Shown in pieces: positions 8,230 through 16,663 of a DNA stretch of 64,000 bases. This DNA comes from CAVTOO01 sp963736355 (lineage in GTDB: Bacteria > Pseudomonadota > Alphaproteobacteria > Rhizobiales > Xanthobacteraceae). Every line of letters starts with the position of its first letter. The first letter of the stretch is position 1. The notes below the pieces were generated by a model that saw only the letters and a program-made list of their open reading frames with translations, searched no databases and was not told the origin of the DNA. The translations under genes were made by a program, and so were the position numbers. The stretch covers positions 65,758-129,757 of the forward strand of contig CAVTOO010000016.1 in NCBI GenBank assembly GCA_963736355.1, given 5' to 3'.

Positions 8230-9378
8230 TTAAAAGCAAACCGCGCGTTCCGCGACGGCGTAACCCAGCAGCAGCCCGACGCCCAGCAGCAGAACCAGCC
8301 CGGCAGCGGCGAATTCGACAAAGCGCAGGACGACAGTTCCCTTGCCGTCCTTTGCACCGCTGAGCCGGCGCGCGAAGCCCTTGGCGGTCACCGCGATGAC
8401 GGCGATGGTCGCCACCGTGATCGCGGTGCCGAGCCCCATCACGAAGGTTGCGGCGATCCCGGCCCAGAACATCCCCTGCGCCAGCGCGAAAACCAGAACA
8501 AGGATCGCGCCCGAGCACGGCCGCAAACCCACCGCGACGATCGCCGACAATCCGCGCCGCCAGCCGCCCGGCCCCGCCAGCTCGATCGGCTCTGGCCCAT
8601 GCGAATGGCCGCTATGGTCGTCGTGATCGTGGCCATGACCATGGTCGTGATTGTGATCATGGTGGTGGTGATCGTGACCGTGATGCGCGTGGTCATGATG
8701 AGAATGAGAGTGATCATGGTCGTGGCCATGATGATGCCCGTGATCGTCGGGCTTTGCCATGGCGGCGCGGAAAAATCCGCGGCCCTTGACCCAGACAAGC
8801 CGCGCGCCGAGCGCGGCAATCAGCGCGTAGCTCGCCATCTCCACGACGCGCTCGGTCGAGCACATCGTCTGGCTGGTGACGTTGAGCAGGAAGGCGCCGA
8901 TGCCCACGATCAGCACAGCGACGATGGCCTGCATCAGCGCCGAGGCGAACGACAGAATAATGCCGCGCCGCGCGGTTTCCTCATTCGCCAGAAGATAAGA
9001 CGAGATCACCGCCTTGCCGTGGCCGGGGCCTGCGGCGTGGAAAATGCCGTAGAGAAACGACACCCCGAGCAGCGTCGTCACTGCGCTGCCGTCGGTCTTG
9101 GCGGCGCGGATCGCCGCCGACATGGCGCGGTAGAACTCCGCCTGCTTTTCAAGGAGCCAGCCGATGATGCCGCCTGCCTGCAGCGCGGCTGCCGGCGGCG
9201 GACGCGGCCCGCCGAACGGCGCGCCCTGCGCCAGAAGCTGATGCATGAGGCTGTCGCCGATCAGCACCAGCATGGCGAGCGCAGCGAACAACGCCGCGCG
9301 ACGGCTCCAGATCGGAAATTGCGGAGGAATGTCACTAGCAGCTGACCGCGACTTTGGTGGCGAAGTTGGCGCCGACAT
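8230..9378 (-). CDS. NicO/RcnA-type nickel-cobalt exporter with His-rich loop
   Basis: A 382-residue polytopic membrane protein of the NicO family (nickel/cobalt export). Features in order: N-terminal membrane anchor, LLGVSFLYGIFHAAGPGHGKAV with the family metal motif HAAGPGHGK, SFASALMQAIVAVLIVGIGAF, a cytoplasmic loop at about residues 215-265 made largely of HD and HH repeats, then GLRPCSGAILVLVFALAQG and GLGTAITVATIAVIA. The start overlaps the end of the upstream DUF1007 gene by 44 bases, so the two are coupled. DUF1007 plus NicO is a recurrent pair in proteobacteria. Metal specificity cannot be read from sequence. Confidence 0.9.
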   Translation of the reverse strand: MSAPTSPPKSRSAASDIPPQFPIWSRRAALFAALAMLVLIGDSLMHQLLAQGAPFGGPRPPPAAALQAGGIIGWLLEKQAEFYRAMSAAIRAAKTDGSAVTTLLGVSFLYGIFHAAGPGHGKAVISSYLLANEETARRGIILSFASALMQAIVAVLIVGIGAFLLNVTSQTMCSTERVVEMASYALIAALGARLVWVKGRGFFRAAMAKPDDHGHHHGHDHDHSHSHHDHAHHGHDHHHHDHNHDHGHGHDHDDHSGHSHGPEPIELAGPGGWRRGLSAIVAVGLRPCSGAILVLVFALAQGMFWAGIAATFVMGLGTAITVATIAVIAVTAKGFARRLSGAKDGKGTVVLRFVEFAAAGLVLLLGVGLLLGYAVAERAVCF

Positions 9379-9966
9379 TCGGATTGGCGCCGCTCAGGAA
9401 GGATTGCTCCGACAATTTCTGCATCGCGTTATTCTGCGCCGGACGCGCGAGGTCGAGCTTGCAGGACGCAGGCGCGCCCGCGAGCGACACCGGGTCTTTC
9501 TGCGCGAAGGTGAAATCGACGAAGTAAGTCGGATCGAAGATTTCCAGCGTCAGTGTCTTCGAACTCACCGGCTTCTTGAACGGCAGCATGAAGTGCAAGA
9601 TCAGCACGCTGTCCTTGTAGTCGAGATAGTAATCCACCGGATCGACGAAGCGCTCCTTGCCGCCGCGCCGACTGGGCGTTGGTGAAGAAGTCATACTCTT
9701 TCAGCGACTCGACATTGGTCTTGGCGAGATCGGCCAGTTCCTCGCGGGTGAAGACGCCCTTGGTCTTCTGGTCGAGGCCCTGCGTGGCGTAGGCCGAGAA
9801 GGAGTCATCGAACGCCCAGGCGTGACGCACGCCGGTGATCGTGCCGTCGGCGGCATAGACGATCTCGCTCTTGGCGGTCACGAAGACATGGGGATGGGCT
9901 TGCGCCGCACCGGCCGAGAACAAGAGTGCCGCACCCGCGAGTGCGCCGTGAAATCCGTTTCAGCAT
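9335..9966 (-). CDS. DUF1007 periplasmic protein, partner of NicO (two frameshifts)
   Basis: Secreted DUF1007 protein of about 210 residues. MLKRISR begins a signal sequence that continues LAGAALLFSAGAAQAHPHVFVTAKSE after a frame change near 9950. The family signature AHPHVFV and GTITGVRHAWAFDD are clear. A second change near 9665 joins VESLKEYDFFTN to a C-terminal part with FVDPVDYYLDYKDSVLILHF, FEIFDPTYFVDF-like sequence and ANPNVGANF. Members commonly stand before NicO transporters and are thought to help metal handling in the periplasm. The start at 9966 is preferred over the TTG at 9923, which would remove half of the signal peptide. Confidence 0.8.
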
Positions 9967-10006
9967 TCCGACCTCGCCACTTCGTCTCAAACAAAGACTG
10001 CACGCC

Positions 10007-12085
10007 TCAGCCGCGGACATCCTCGACCAGACCGCGCCGCCGCAGAAGCGCATCCGGCTCCGGCGCGCGCCCGCGAAAGGCAATATACGCCTGTTCGGGG
10101 TCGCGAGCGCCTCCCACCGACAAAACATTGTCGTGAAAGCGCCTGGCGACCTTCTGGTCAAACACGTCGCCGGCCTCCTCGAAGGCACCGAAAGCGTCGG
10201 CGTCCATGACCTCCGACCACATGTAGCTGTAGTAGCCGGAGGCGTAATGGTCTCCCGAGAAAATATGGCTAAATTGCTGCGGCCGGTGGCGAAGCGCGAT
10301 TTCGGCCGGCATGCCGATGCGCTCCATTTCCTTCTTCTCGAAGGCCTTCGGATCGGCACTGGCCGAGGGCGGCTTGGAATGGAATTCCAGGTCGATCAGC
10401 GCGCAGGCGACATATTCCACCGTGGCGAAGCCCTGATTGAACTTCCGCGCGGCGAGGAAGCGCTTGAGCAGATCGTCGGGCAGCACCTCGCCGGTCTTGT
10501 AATGGCGGGCGAACGGCTTGAGCACCTCCGGCCGCTCCTGCCAGTGCTCGTAGATCTGCGACGGCAGTTCGACAAAGTCAGTAAAGACGCTGGTGCCGGC
10601 GAGCGACGGATAGGTCACCTGCGACAACAGGCCGTGCAGGCCGTGCCCCATTTCGTGGAACAGCGTGCGGGCGTCGTCGGGCGACAGCAGCGCGGGCTCG
10701 CCCTCGGCGCCCTTGGTGAAGTTCATGACATTGATGATGAGCGGGGTGACTTCGCCGTCGAGCCGCTCCTGGTCGCGGAAGCTCGTCATCCACGCGCCCG
10801 AGCGCTTTGAAGGCCGCGCGAAATAGTCGCCATAGAACAGCCCGACATGGCGGCCGTCGGCACCTTGCACCTCCCAGACACGGACGTCGCGGTGCCACAC
10901 CGGAACATCCTTGCGCTCGGTGAAGCTCAGCCCGAACAGCCGACCCGCCGTGTCGAAGGCCGCCGCGATCATGTTGTCGAGCGAGAGATACGGCTTGATG
11001 GCGCCGTCGTCGAAATCGGCCCGGCGCTGGCGCAGCTTTTCGGCGTAGTAGCGCCAGTCCCACGGCGCCAGTTCGAAATTGCCGCCCTCTTCCTGGATGA
11101 GGCCCTGAAGTGCTGCACGATCGACCAAAGCCCGCTCGCGCGCCTTGGTCCAGACCCGCTTCAGAAGGCTCCGCACCGCGGCCGGCGTCTTGGCCATGGA
11201 GTCCTCCAACTTGTAGTCGGCGAAGGTGTCGTAGCCGAGGAGGCGCGCATATTCGTCGCGCAGCCGCACCGTCTCGGCAATGACAGCATTGTTGTCGTTG
11301 TCATTGCCGTTGTCGCCGCGCGCCACGAAGGCGCGCCAGACCTTCTCGCGCAGGTCGCGCCGCGACGAGCGCTGCAGGAACGGCTCGACATAGGACCGCG
11401 ACAGCGAGATCGCCGCCTTGCCGCCGGCCCCGTTTTCCGCCGCCACCGCGCGCAGGCCCGCCACAAAAGCGTCGGGCAGCCCGGCGAGGTCGTCCGCGCC
11501 CAGTTCCAGCGACCAGGCCTGCTCGTCGGCCAGAAGATGATGGCTGAAGTCGGTGCCGAGTTCGGCCAGACGCTCGTTGATGGCTGACAGCCGCGCCTTG
11601 GCCGCCTCGTCGAGGCCGGCGCCGGAGCGGCGAAAGCGGGTCCGGGTCCGCTCCAGCAGGCGCGCCTGTTCCTCATTGAGGCCCAGTGTCGCGCGCTTGT
11701 CCCAGATGGCGGCGATGCGGGCGTAGAGCGCCCCGTTCATCAAAATGGCGTTCCAGTGCCGGGCCTGGCGCGGCGCCAGATCGCTCTCCAGCTTCAGCAG
11801 CGCCTCGGTCGAATTGGCGGAGACGAGCCCGTAGAACACCGCCGACACCTTGTTAAGCAATTTGCCGACGCGCTCGAGCGCCGCGATCGTGTTCTCGAAG
11901 TCCGGCGCAGCCGGGTCGGAGGCGATGGCGGCGATCTCGGCGGTGTGCTCGGCGAAGGCGCGCTGGAAGGCCGCTTCGAAGTGCCCGGTCTCGATCGCGT
12001 CGAACGGCGGGGCCTCGAAAGGCGTGCGCCACTCGCTGAGCAGCGGGTTCGGCGACACCTTGGCGGACGGCGTAACTGCGGTCAT
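10007..12085 (-). CDS. dcp: M3-family zinc peptidase (peptidyl-dipeptidase Dcp / oligopeptidase A type)
   Basis: Intact 692-residue metallopeptidase. The zinc motif FHEMGHGLHGLLS (HExxH) is followed by the downstream Glu in FVELPSQIYEHW, and a C-terminal Tyr-rich segment YASGYYSYMWSEVM closes the active site. The N-terminal half is the helical M3 domain (FENTIAALERVGKLLNKVSAVF). Length and the PSQIYEHWQERPEVLKPFARHY region fit the Dcp/OpdA group, which trims short peptides in the cytoplasm; no signal peptide is seen. It could equally be called prlC. Monocistronic, convergent with no close partner. Confidence 0.88.
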   Translation of the reverse strand: MTAVTPSAKVSPNPLLSEWRTPFEAPPFDAIETGHFEAAFQRAFAEHTAEIAAIASDPAAPDFENTIAALERVGKLLNKVSAVFYGLVSANSTEALLKLESDLAPRQARHWNAILMNGALYARIAAIWDKRATLGLNEEQARLLERTRTRFRRSGAGLDEAAKARLSAINERLAELGTDFSHHLLADEQAWSLELGADDLAGLPDAFVAGLRAVAAENGAGGKAAISLSRSYVEPFLQRSSRRDLREKVWRAFVARGDNGNDNDNNAVIAETVRLRDEYARLLGYDTFADYKLEDSMAKTPAAVRSLLKRVWTKARERALVDRAALQGLIQEEGGNFELAPWDWRYYAEKLRQRRADFDDGAIKPYLSLDNMIAAAFDTAGRLFGLSFTERKDVPVWHRDVRVWEVQGADGRHVGLFYGDYFARPSKRSGAWMTSFRDQERLDGEVTPLIINVMNFTKGAEGEPALLSPDDARTLFHEMGHGLHGLLSQVTYPSLAGTSVFTDFVELPSQIYEHWQERPEVLKPFARHYKTGEVLPDDLLKRFLAARKFNQGFATVEYVACALIDLEFHSKPPSASADPKAFEKKEMERIGMPAEIALRHRPQQFSHIFSGDHYASGYYSYMWSEVMDADAFGAFEEAGDVFDQKVARRFHDNVLSVGGARDPEQAYIAFRGRAPEPDALLRRRGLVEDVRG

Positions 12086-12246
12086 GGAGCCTCCTCATTG
12101 GCACCCGCCTGTAGCATGATTTGCGCCTCCGCGTACCACCCCGGCCTGCCCGCCGCAGCCCCATAAAACCCGCGTCAGAAGCGGCTTTTCGCCTTGATCG
12201 TGCCGGCGTTTTCAGAGAGATTGCCGCCACCAATGAGGACCCGTTC

Positions 12247-12501
12247 ATGAGCTCCCCGTCTCCCGCCGCACGCACCATCGCCTGGCCGAGCGTCATCACC
12301 GTCGTCAGCGCCGCGATCCTGATCGGCGCCGAGGTGTTCGGTGGCGCCTTCGCCGCCGGCTGGGCGCTCGGTCTGCTGTTCGGACTCGACACGACCGGCG
12401 TCTACATCCTTCAGGGCCTTCTGATCGTCGGCGGCGTGTTCGTCATGATCGCCTTCCTGCGCAAGGCGCAGCTCGCAGAGCCGTTCTTCCGCCGCGCGTG
12501 A
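12247..12501 (+). CDS. Small two-helix inner-membrane protein, unknown function
   Basis: 84 residues, MSSPSPAARTIAWPSVI to AEPFFRRA. Two hydrophobic stretches (about residues 12-45 with VITVVSAAILIGAEVFGGAF, and 52-70 with YILQGLLIVGGVFVMIAFL) suggest a helical hairpin in the membrane. The ATG at 12247 has GAGG eight bases upstream and is preferred to an in-frame ATG at 12121. It is divergent from the M3 peptidase and about 95 bases before the ornithine decarboxylase promoter. I do not recognise a named family. Confidence 0.7.
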   Translation: MSSPSPAARTIAWPSVITVVSAAILIGAEVFGGAFAAGWALGLLFGLDTTGVYILQGLLIVGGVFVMIAFLRKAQLAEPFFRRA

Positions 12502-12596
12502 GCGGCGTCACGGTTAACATTCGTTCATGATCGAAGCTCAGCGCGCGCGTCGGCGAGCGCGCGTGAACGATTAGTTGTGAGCGGATTCAAAAAATC

Positions 12597-12625
12597 TTGC
12601 ACACCCGAGTCAAATCCACTATTTA
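12597..12625 (+). promoter_or_regulatory. Sigma-70-type promoter for the speF leader
   Basis: TTGCAC at 12597-12602, a 17-base spacer, then TATTTA at 12620-12625, with an A-rich stretch (TTCAAAAAA) just upstream. The predicted start near 12632 gives a leader of about 430 nt before the decarboxylase ATG. Confidence 0.6.
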
Positions 12626-12631
12626 ACCCCT

Positions 12632-13065
12632 GCCCAATTTCGCACGTGCCTGTGGTCGTGTGTCAGTCGGTAGGTATCCGGACAAGAGGCCGGACAGCCG
12701 CCAAGGCGGAAGAGCCCAGCATCTCTCTCGAGAGATGCGCCTTAGAAGCTCCTTCGTTTTGCAACCGTGACTGGCAGCTGGAGGCGAAACCAGCAATCCC
12801 CGCGCTCAACGGGGGACGCGACTTAAAGCAACGACGGAGCGGGCTTTTTTGGTCGCAACCAGCATTCCAACCGCTGGCCAGGGCTACCGAGAAGGCTTGT
12901 CCATCATTGCCGCGCGTGCGGAAGGGAAACCCCTTCCAATCCTTGGCAGCACAGTCGGGTCCAGGTGACCTCTCCACGTCGCGCCTCCATCGCGCGACTG
13001 GGGCGGAGCACACAGCCCGCATCACCGGACGGTACGCCGTCCCCTGAGCTGAGTGGGGGTCCCCC
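12632..13065 (+). ncRNA. speF leader: speF leader RNA of ornithine decarboxylase
   Basis: Long structured 5' leader directly before an ornithine decarboxylase gene, the position and length of the alphaproteobacterial speF RNA motif. Visible helices: GCATCTCT/AGAGATGC at 12719-12738 with a CTCG loop, TCCCC/GGGGA at 12797-12816, and GGAAGGG/CCCTTCC at 12920-12937. GAGCGGGC followed by six T at 12844-12849 looks like the 3' arm of an intrinsic terminator in mid-leader. The end, 13041-13065, holds CCCC, GGGGG and CCCCC blocks that can pair in two exclusive ways before the ATG. Probably polyamine-responsive control; assignment is by context and helices, not by a covariance-model score. Confidence 0.7.
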
Positions 13066-14208
13066 ATGACTGAACGTATTACTGAATTCCTGCGCAAGCG
13101 TCGCGAGAATGGTCAGGACGAAGGTCCGTGCCTTGTCGTCGACCTTGACGTCGTGCGCGACAATTACGGTGCCTTTGCCAAGGCGCTGCCGGACAGCCGT
13201 GTGTTCTATGCCGTCAAGGCAAACCCGGCGCCGGAAGTCCTGTCGCTGCTGGCCTCGCTCGGCTCGTGCTTCGACACCGCCTCGGTCAATGAAATCGAGA
13301 TGGCGCTCGCAGCCGGCGCGACGCCCGACCGCGTCTCCTATGGCAACACCATCAAGAAGGAGCGCGACATCGCGCGCGCCTTCAAGCTGGGCATCCGCCT
13401 GTTCGCGGTCGATTCGGTCGCGGAGGTCGAGAAGATCTCCCGTGCCGCGCCGGGCGCGAAGGTGTTCTGCCGCATCCTGTACGACTGCGCCGGCGCCGAG
13501 TGGCCGCTGTCGCGGAAGTTCGGCTGCGACCCGGACATGGCCGTGGACGTGCTGGATCATGCCAAGAAGCTCGGCCTCGAGCCCTATGGCATCTCCTTCC
13601 ACGTCGGCTCCCAGCAGCGCAAGGTGAAGGCGTGGGATCGCGCGCTCGCCACCGCATCCTCGGTGTTCCGGGATTGCGCCGAGCGCGGCATCAACCTGTC
13701 CATGGTCAACATGGGCGGTGGATTCCCGACCAAGTACCTGAAGGACGTGCCTGCTGTCGTGCAGTACGGCCGCGCGATCTTCCGCGCGCTGCGTAAGCAC
13801 TTCGGCAACGCCATCCCGGAGACGATCATCGAGCCGGGTCGTGGCATGGTCGGCAATGCGGGCGTGATCGAAGCCGAAGTCGTGCTCATCTCGAAGAAGA
13901 GCGACGAGGACGAGACGCGTTGGGTCTATCTCGACATCGGCAAGTTCGGCGGTCTCGCCGAGACGATGGACGAGTCGATCCGCTACCCGATCCGCACCCG
14001 TCATGACGGCGCGGAAATGGTGCCTTGCGTGCTCGCCGGCCCGACCTGCGATTCGGCCGACGTCATGTACGAGAAGACGCCGTATCCGCTGCCCGTCACG
14101 CTTGAGATCGGCGACAAGGTGCTGATCGATGGTACGGGCGCCTATACGTCGACCTACTCGTCGGTGGCCTTCAACGGCATCCCGCCGTTGCAGACGTTCC
14201 ACATCTGA
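13066..14208 (+). CDS. speF: Ornithine/lysine decarboxylase, alanine-racemase fold
   Basis: Intact 380-residue PLP decarboxylase (group IV, eukaryote-like fold) making putrescine from ornithine. Key sites: FYAVKANPAP with the PLP lysine at about residue 51, YGNTIKKERDI, FHVGSQQ, NMGGGFPTKY, PGRGMVGNAGV (phosphate-binding loop), and LAGPTCDSADVMYE with the catalytic Cys-Asp. The C-terminal GTGAYTSTYSSVAFNG is typical. The ATG at 13066 directly follows GGGGGTCCCCC, with no good AGGAGG, which makes RNA-controlled ribosome access likely. With homospermidine synthase downstream it feeds homospermidine synthesis. Lysine use is possible. Confidence 0.93.
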   Translation: MTERITEFLRKRRENGQDEGPCLVVDLDVVRDNYGAFAKALPDSRVFYAVKANPAPEVLSLLASLGSCFDTASVNEIEMALAAGATPDRVSYGNTIKKERDIARAFKLGIRLFAVDSVAEVEKISRAAPGAKVFCRILYDCAGAEWPLSRKFGCDPDMAVDVLDHAKKLGLEPYGISFHVGSQQRKVKAWDRALATASSVFRDCAERGINLSMVNMGGGFPTKYLKDVPAVVQYGRAIFRALRKHFGNAIPETIIEPGRGMVGNAGVIEAEVVLISKKSDEDETRWVYLDIGKFGGLAETMDESIRYPIRTRHDGAEMVPCVLAGPTCDSADVMYEKTPYPLPVTLEIGDKVLIDGTGAYTSTYSSVAFNGIPPLQTFHI

Positions 14209-14250
14209 TCGCTCCGCGATCGGGCCACATCTGATCGCCTCGGCGATCAC
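14199..14250. repeat. 26-bp tandem duplication across the decarboxylase stop codon
   Basis: CCACATCTGATCGC occurs at 14199 and again at 14225; each copy ends in a small hairpin (GATCGC/GCGATC). The first copy contains the last codons and the TGA. Two more short palindromes follow (GAGGCTTAGCCTC and GCCGGCGTTGCCGGC) up to 14294. Confidence 0.7.
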
Positions 14251-14339
14251 CCTTTGAGGCTTAGCCTCTAAGCACGGAGGCCGGCGTTGCCGGCTTCCAA
14301 TCCCGTCACCTTCCATCCGGATGACATCGTCCTGTGGTG

Positions 14340-14388
14340 GCATGATCCCGGAAGTCGGGGATCCCGAGTTTTTCGGACCAGATCATGC
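14340..14388. repeat. Dispersed palindromic repeat, GCATGATC type (variant)
   Basis: GCATGATC at one end and GATCATGC at the other, with a diverged middle (GAGTTTTTCGGACCA). It stands in the 211-base gap between the decarboxylase and the GNAT gene. Confidence 0.6.
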
Positions 14389-14419
14389 CGAACCACTCAA
14401 GGGCGTGGAGTGCTGCGAC

Positions 14420-15010
14420 ATGAACCAGATCCAGAGCCTTCACCAGACCCGCGCCCGCGCTGCGACGTTCGTCGTGCGCGAGGAGCGTAGTGCCGACGTG
14501 CCCGCGCGCGAGGCGTTGCTCGATGCCGCCTTCGGCTCGGGCCGCGAGGAGCGCACCTGTCACCGTCTGCGCGCCGGTCGCGTGCCGGCGCAGGGCATGG
14601 CGTTCACCGCGACGCTGCGCGGCCAGGTTATCGGCACCGTGCGGCTGTGGTCGGCGGATGCCGGTGGCCGCAAGGCGCTGCTGCTCGGCCCGCTGGCGGT
14701 CGATGCCTCGGCGCGCAGCCTCGGCATCGGCGCTGCGCTGATCCGTCACGCGCTGACCAAGGCCGCCGCGAAGGGCCATAGCGCCGTCGTACTGCTCGGC
14801 GACGCGGCCTACTACGAGCGTTTCGGCTTCTCCACTGAGAAGACGGCGGCGCTTGCGTTGCCCGGCGCGTTCGAGACCGAGCGCCTGCTCGGCGTTGAGC
14901 TGGTCGAGGGCGCGCTCGACGGCGCCTCCGGCCTGATCCTGCCGACCGGCGGCAAGGCCCGGCGTCCGCGCCACACCACGCAAGCGGACGCTGCCACCCG
15001 CGCCGCTTGA
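14420..15010 (+). CDS. GNAT-family N-acetyltransferase
   Basis: Intact 196-residue acetyltransferase. The fold is marked by FTATLRGQVIGTVRLWS, the acetyl-CoA loop LGPLAVDASARSLGIGAALIRHAL (RxxGxG/A form) at about residues 92-115, and VVLLGDAAYYERFGFS, as in YhbS-like predicted N-acetyltransferases. The ATG at 14420 has GGAG nine bases upstream. It lies between the ornithine decarboxylase and homospermidine synthase on the same strand; a polyamine substrate is an attractive but untested guess. The last 20 residues are basic and low in complexity. Confidence 0.88.
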   Translation: MNQIQSLHQTRARAATFVVREERSADVPAREALLDAAFGSGREERTCHRLRAGRVPAQGMAFTATLRGQVIGTVRLWSADAGGRKALLLGPLAVDASARSLGIGAALIRHALTKAAAKGHSAVVLLGDAAYYERFGFSTEKTAALALPGAFETERLLGVELVEGALDGASGLILPTGGKARRPRHTTQADAATRAA

Positions 15011-15118
15011 TCCAGTCTCACGTTTGATGTTTCCAGACCGCGCCGCCTCGGGCTTAATCGCCCGGAGCGGCGCGGGTCCAGTTCCACGCCCTCGCAGACC
15101 TTCTTAGGAGACCCGCCA

Positions 15119-16557
15119 ATGACGTCACAATCCTGGCCCGTTCACGGCCGCATCACGGGCCCGATCGTGATGATCGGCTTCGGCTCCATCGGCAAGGGCA
15201 CCCTGCCCCTGATCGAGCGGCATTTCGATTATGACAAGTCGCGGCTCGTCATCATCGACCCGGAGGCCGACGACCGCCCGCTGGCCGACAAGCATGGCGT
15301 CCGCTTCATCAACCAGGCGGTGACGAAAGAGAACTATCGCGAGCTGCTGACCCCGCTCCTGACCGCAGGCGGCGGCCAGGGCTTCTGCGTCAACCTCTCG
15401 GTCGATACCGGCTCGGTCGACATCATGAGCCTGTGCCGCGAACTCGGCGCGCTCTATGTCGATACCGTCGTCGAGCCCTGGCTCGGCTTCTATTTCGACA
15501 AGAACCTCGGCACCGGCCGCGCGCTCCAACTATGCGCTGCGCGAGAGCCTGCTCGCGGCCAAGCGCAAGAGCCCGGGCGGCCCGACCGCCGTGTCCACCT
15601 GCGGCGCCAACCCCGGCATGGTGTCGTGGTTCGTCAAGCAGGCGATGCTCAACCTCGCCGCCGATCTGAAGCTGAACGTGAAGGAGCCGACGACCCGCGA
15701 CGAGTGGGCGCGTCTGGCGCAAAAGATCGGCGTCAAGGGCATCCACATCGCCGAGCGCGACACGCAGCGCTCGAAGAAGCCCAAGCCGATGAACATTTTC
15801 GTCAACACATGGTCGGTCGAGGGTTTCGTCTCCGAGGGCCTGCAGCCGGCTGAGCTGGGCTGGGGCACGCACGAGAAGTGGATGCCCGAAGAACGGCCGC
15901 GAGCACGATTTCGGCTGCAAGGCGGCAATCTATCTGTTGCAGCCCGGCGCCAACACGCGCGTGCGCTCGTGGTGCCCGACGCCCGGCCAGCAATACGGCT
16001 TCCTCGTCACCCACAACGAGTCGATCTCGATTGCCGACTACTTCACGGTGCGCGAAGGCGACAAGCCGGTGTACCGGCCGACCTGCCATTATGCCTATCA
16101 TCCCGCCAACGATGCCGTGCTGTCGCTGCACGAGATGTTCGGCGCCGAAGGCAAGATGCAGGCCGACTGGCACATCCTCGACGAGAACGAGATCGTCGAC
16201 GGCATCGACGAACTCGGCGTGCTGCTCTACGGCCACGGCAAGAACGCCTACTGGTACGGCTCGCAGCTCTCCATCGAGGAGACGCGGGCTATCGCGCCCT
16301 ACCAGAACGCCACCGGCCTGCAGGTGTCGTCGGCCGTGCTCGCGGGCATGGTGTGGGCGCTGGAAAATCCGACCGCCGGCATCGTCGAAGCCGACGAGAT
16401 GGATTTCCGCCGCTGCCTCGAAGTGCAGTTGCCGTATCTCGGACCGGTGAAGGGCTACTACACCGACTGGACGCCGCTCGACGGCCGCCCCGGCCTGTTC
16501 GCCGAAGACATCGACACCAGCGACCCGTGGCAGTTCCGGAATATTCTGGTGCGATGA
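15119..16557 (+). CDS. hss: Homospermidine synthase (two frameshifts)
   Basis: NAD-dependent synthesis of homospermidine from two putrescines (or putrescine and spermidine). The N-terminus ITGPIVMIGFGSIGKGTLPL is the Rossmann NAD site; VDTVVEPWLGFYFD, SRSNYALRESLLAA-like sequence, TAVSTCGANPGMVSWFVK and NIFVNTWSVEGF follow. Frame changes near 15525 (in CCGCGCTCC) and 15893 (in GAAGAACGGC) separate three segments; the third runs CKAAIYLLQPGANTRVRSW, HNESISIADYF, MQADWHILDENEIVDGIDE to the TGA at 16555. The joined length is about 479 residues, standard for bacterial HSS. It completes a polyamine pathway with the decarboxylase 0.9 kb upstream. Confidence 0.93.
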
Positions 16558-16561
16558 CGTG

Positions 16562-16606
16562 ATCTCCCCTCCCCCTTGTGGGGAGGGGTCGGGGGTGGGG
16601 GTCCTT
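16562..16606. repeat. C/G-rich inverted repeat after hss
   Basis: CCCCTCCCCCTTGT, then GGGGAGGGG and a G-rich tail (TCGGGGGTGGGGG). It is a strong GC hairpin starting five bases after the hss stop. No T-tract follows, so it is a dispersed intergenic repeat and perhaps a 3' stabiliser rather than a textbook terminator. Confidence 0.6.
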
Positions 16607-16663
16607 TCAGCTAAAATGTATCGCAAGCGAAATCATGCTCGGCCTTGCGCCGGGCATTTTGCT

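Noticed and set aside
8615..8760. Tandem-repeat or CRISPR-like DNA rich in CATGAT/GTGATC
   Set aside because: It is the codon pattern of the His-Asp loop of NicO. The same applies at 18470-18530 and 21975-22090. No direct repeats with unique spacers exist.
7732..9345. 537-residue plus-strand frame opposite hemH and NicO
   Set aside because: Antisense shadow of real genes; its composition (Arg/Asp/His-rich, no domains) follows from the reverse of high-GC codons.
12577..13047. 156-residue open frame across the speF leader
   Set aside because: Starts upstream of the predicted promoter, has no ribosome site and no protein-like pattern; the region is better explained as structured RNA.
12904..14343. 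479-residue minus-strand frame opposite the ornithine decarboxylase
   Set aside because: Shadow of an intact PLP decarboxylase on the other strand; no motif and no RBS.
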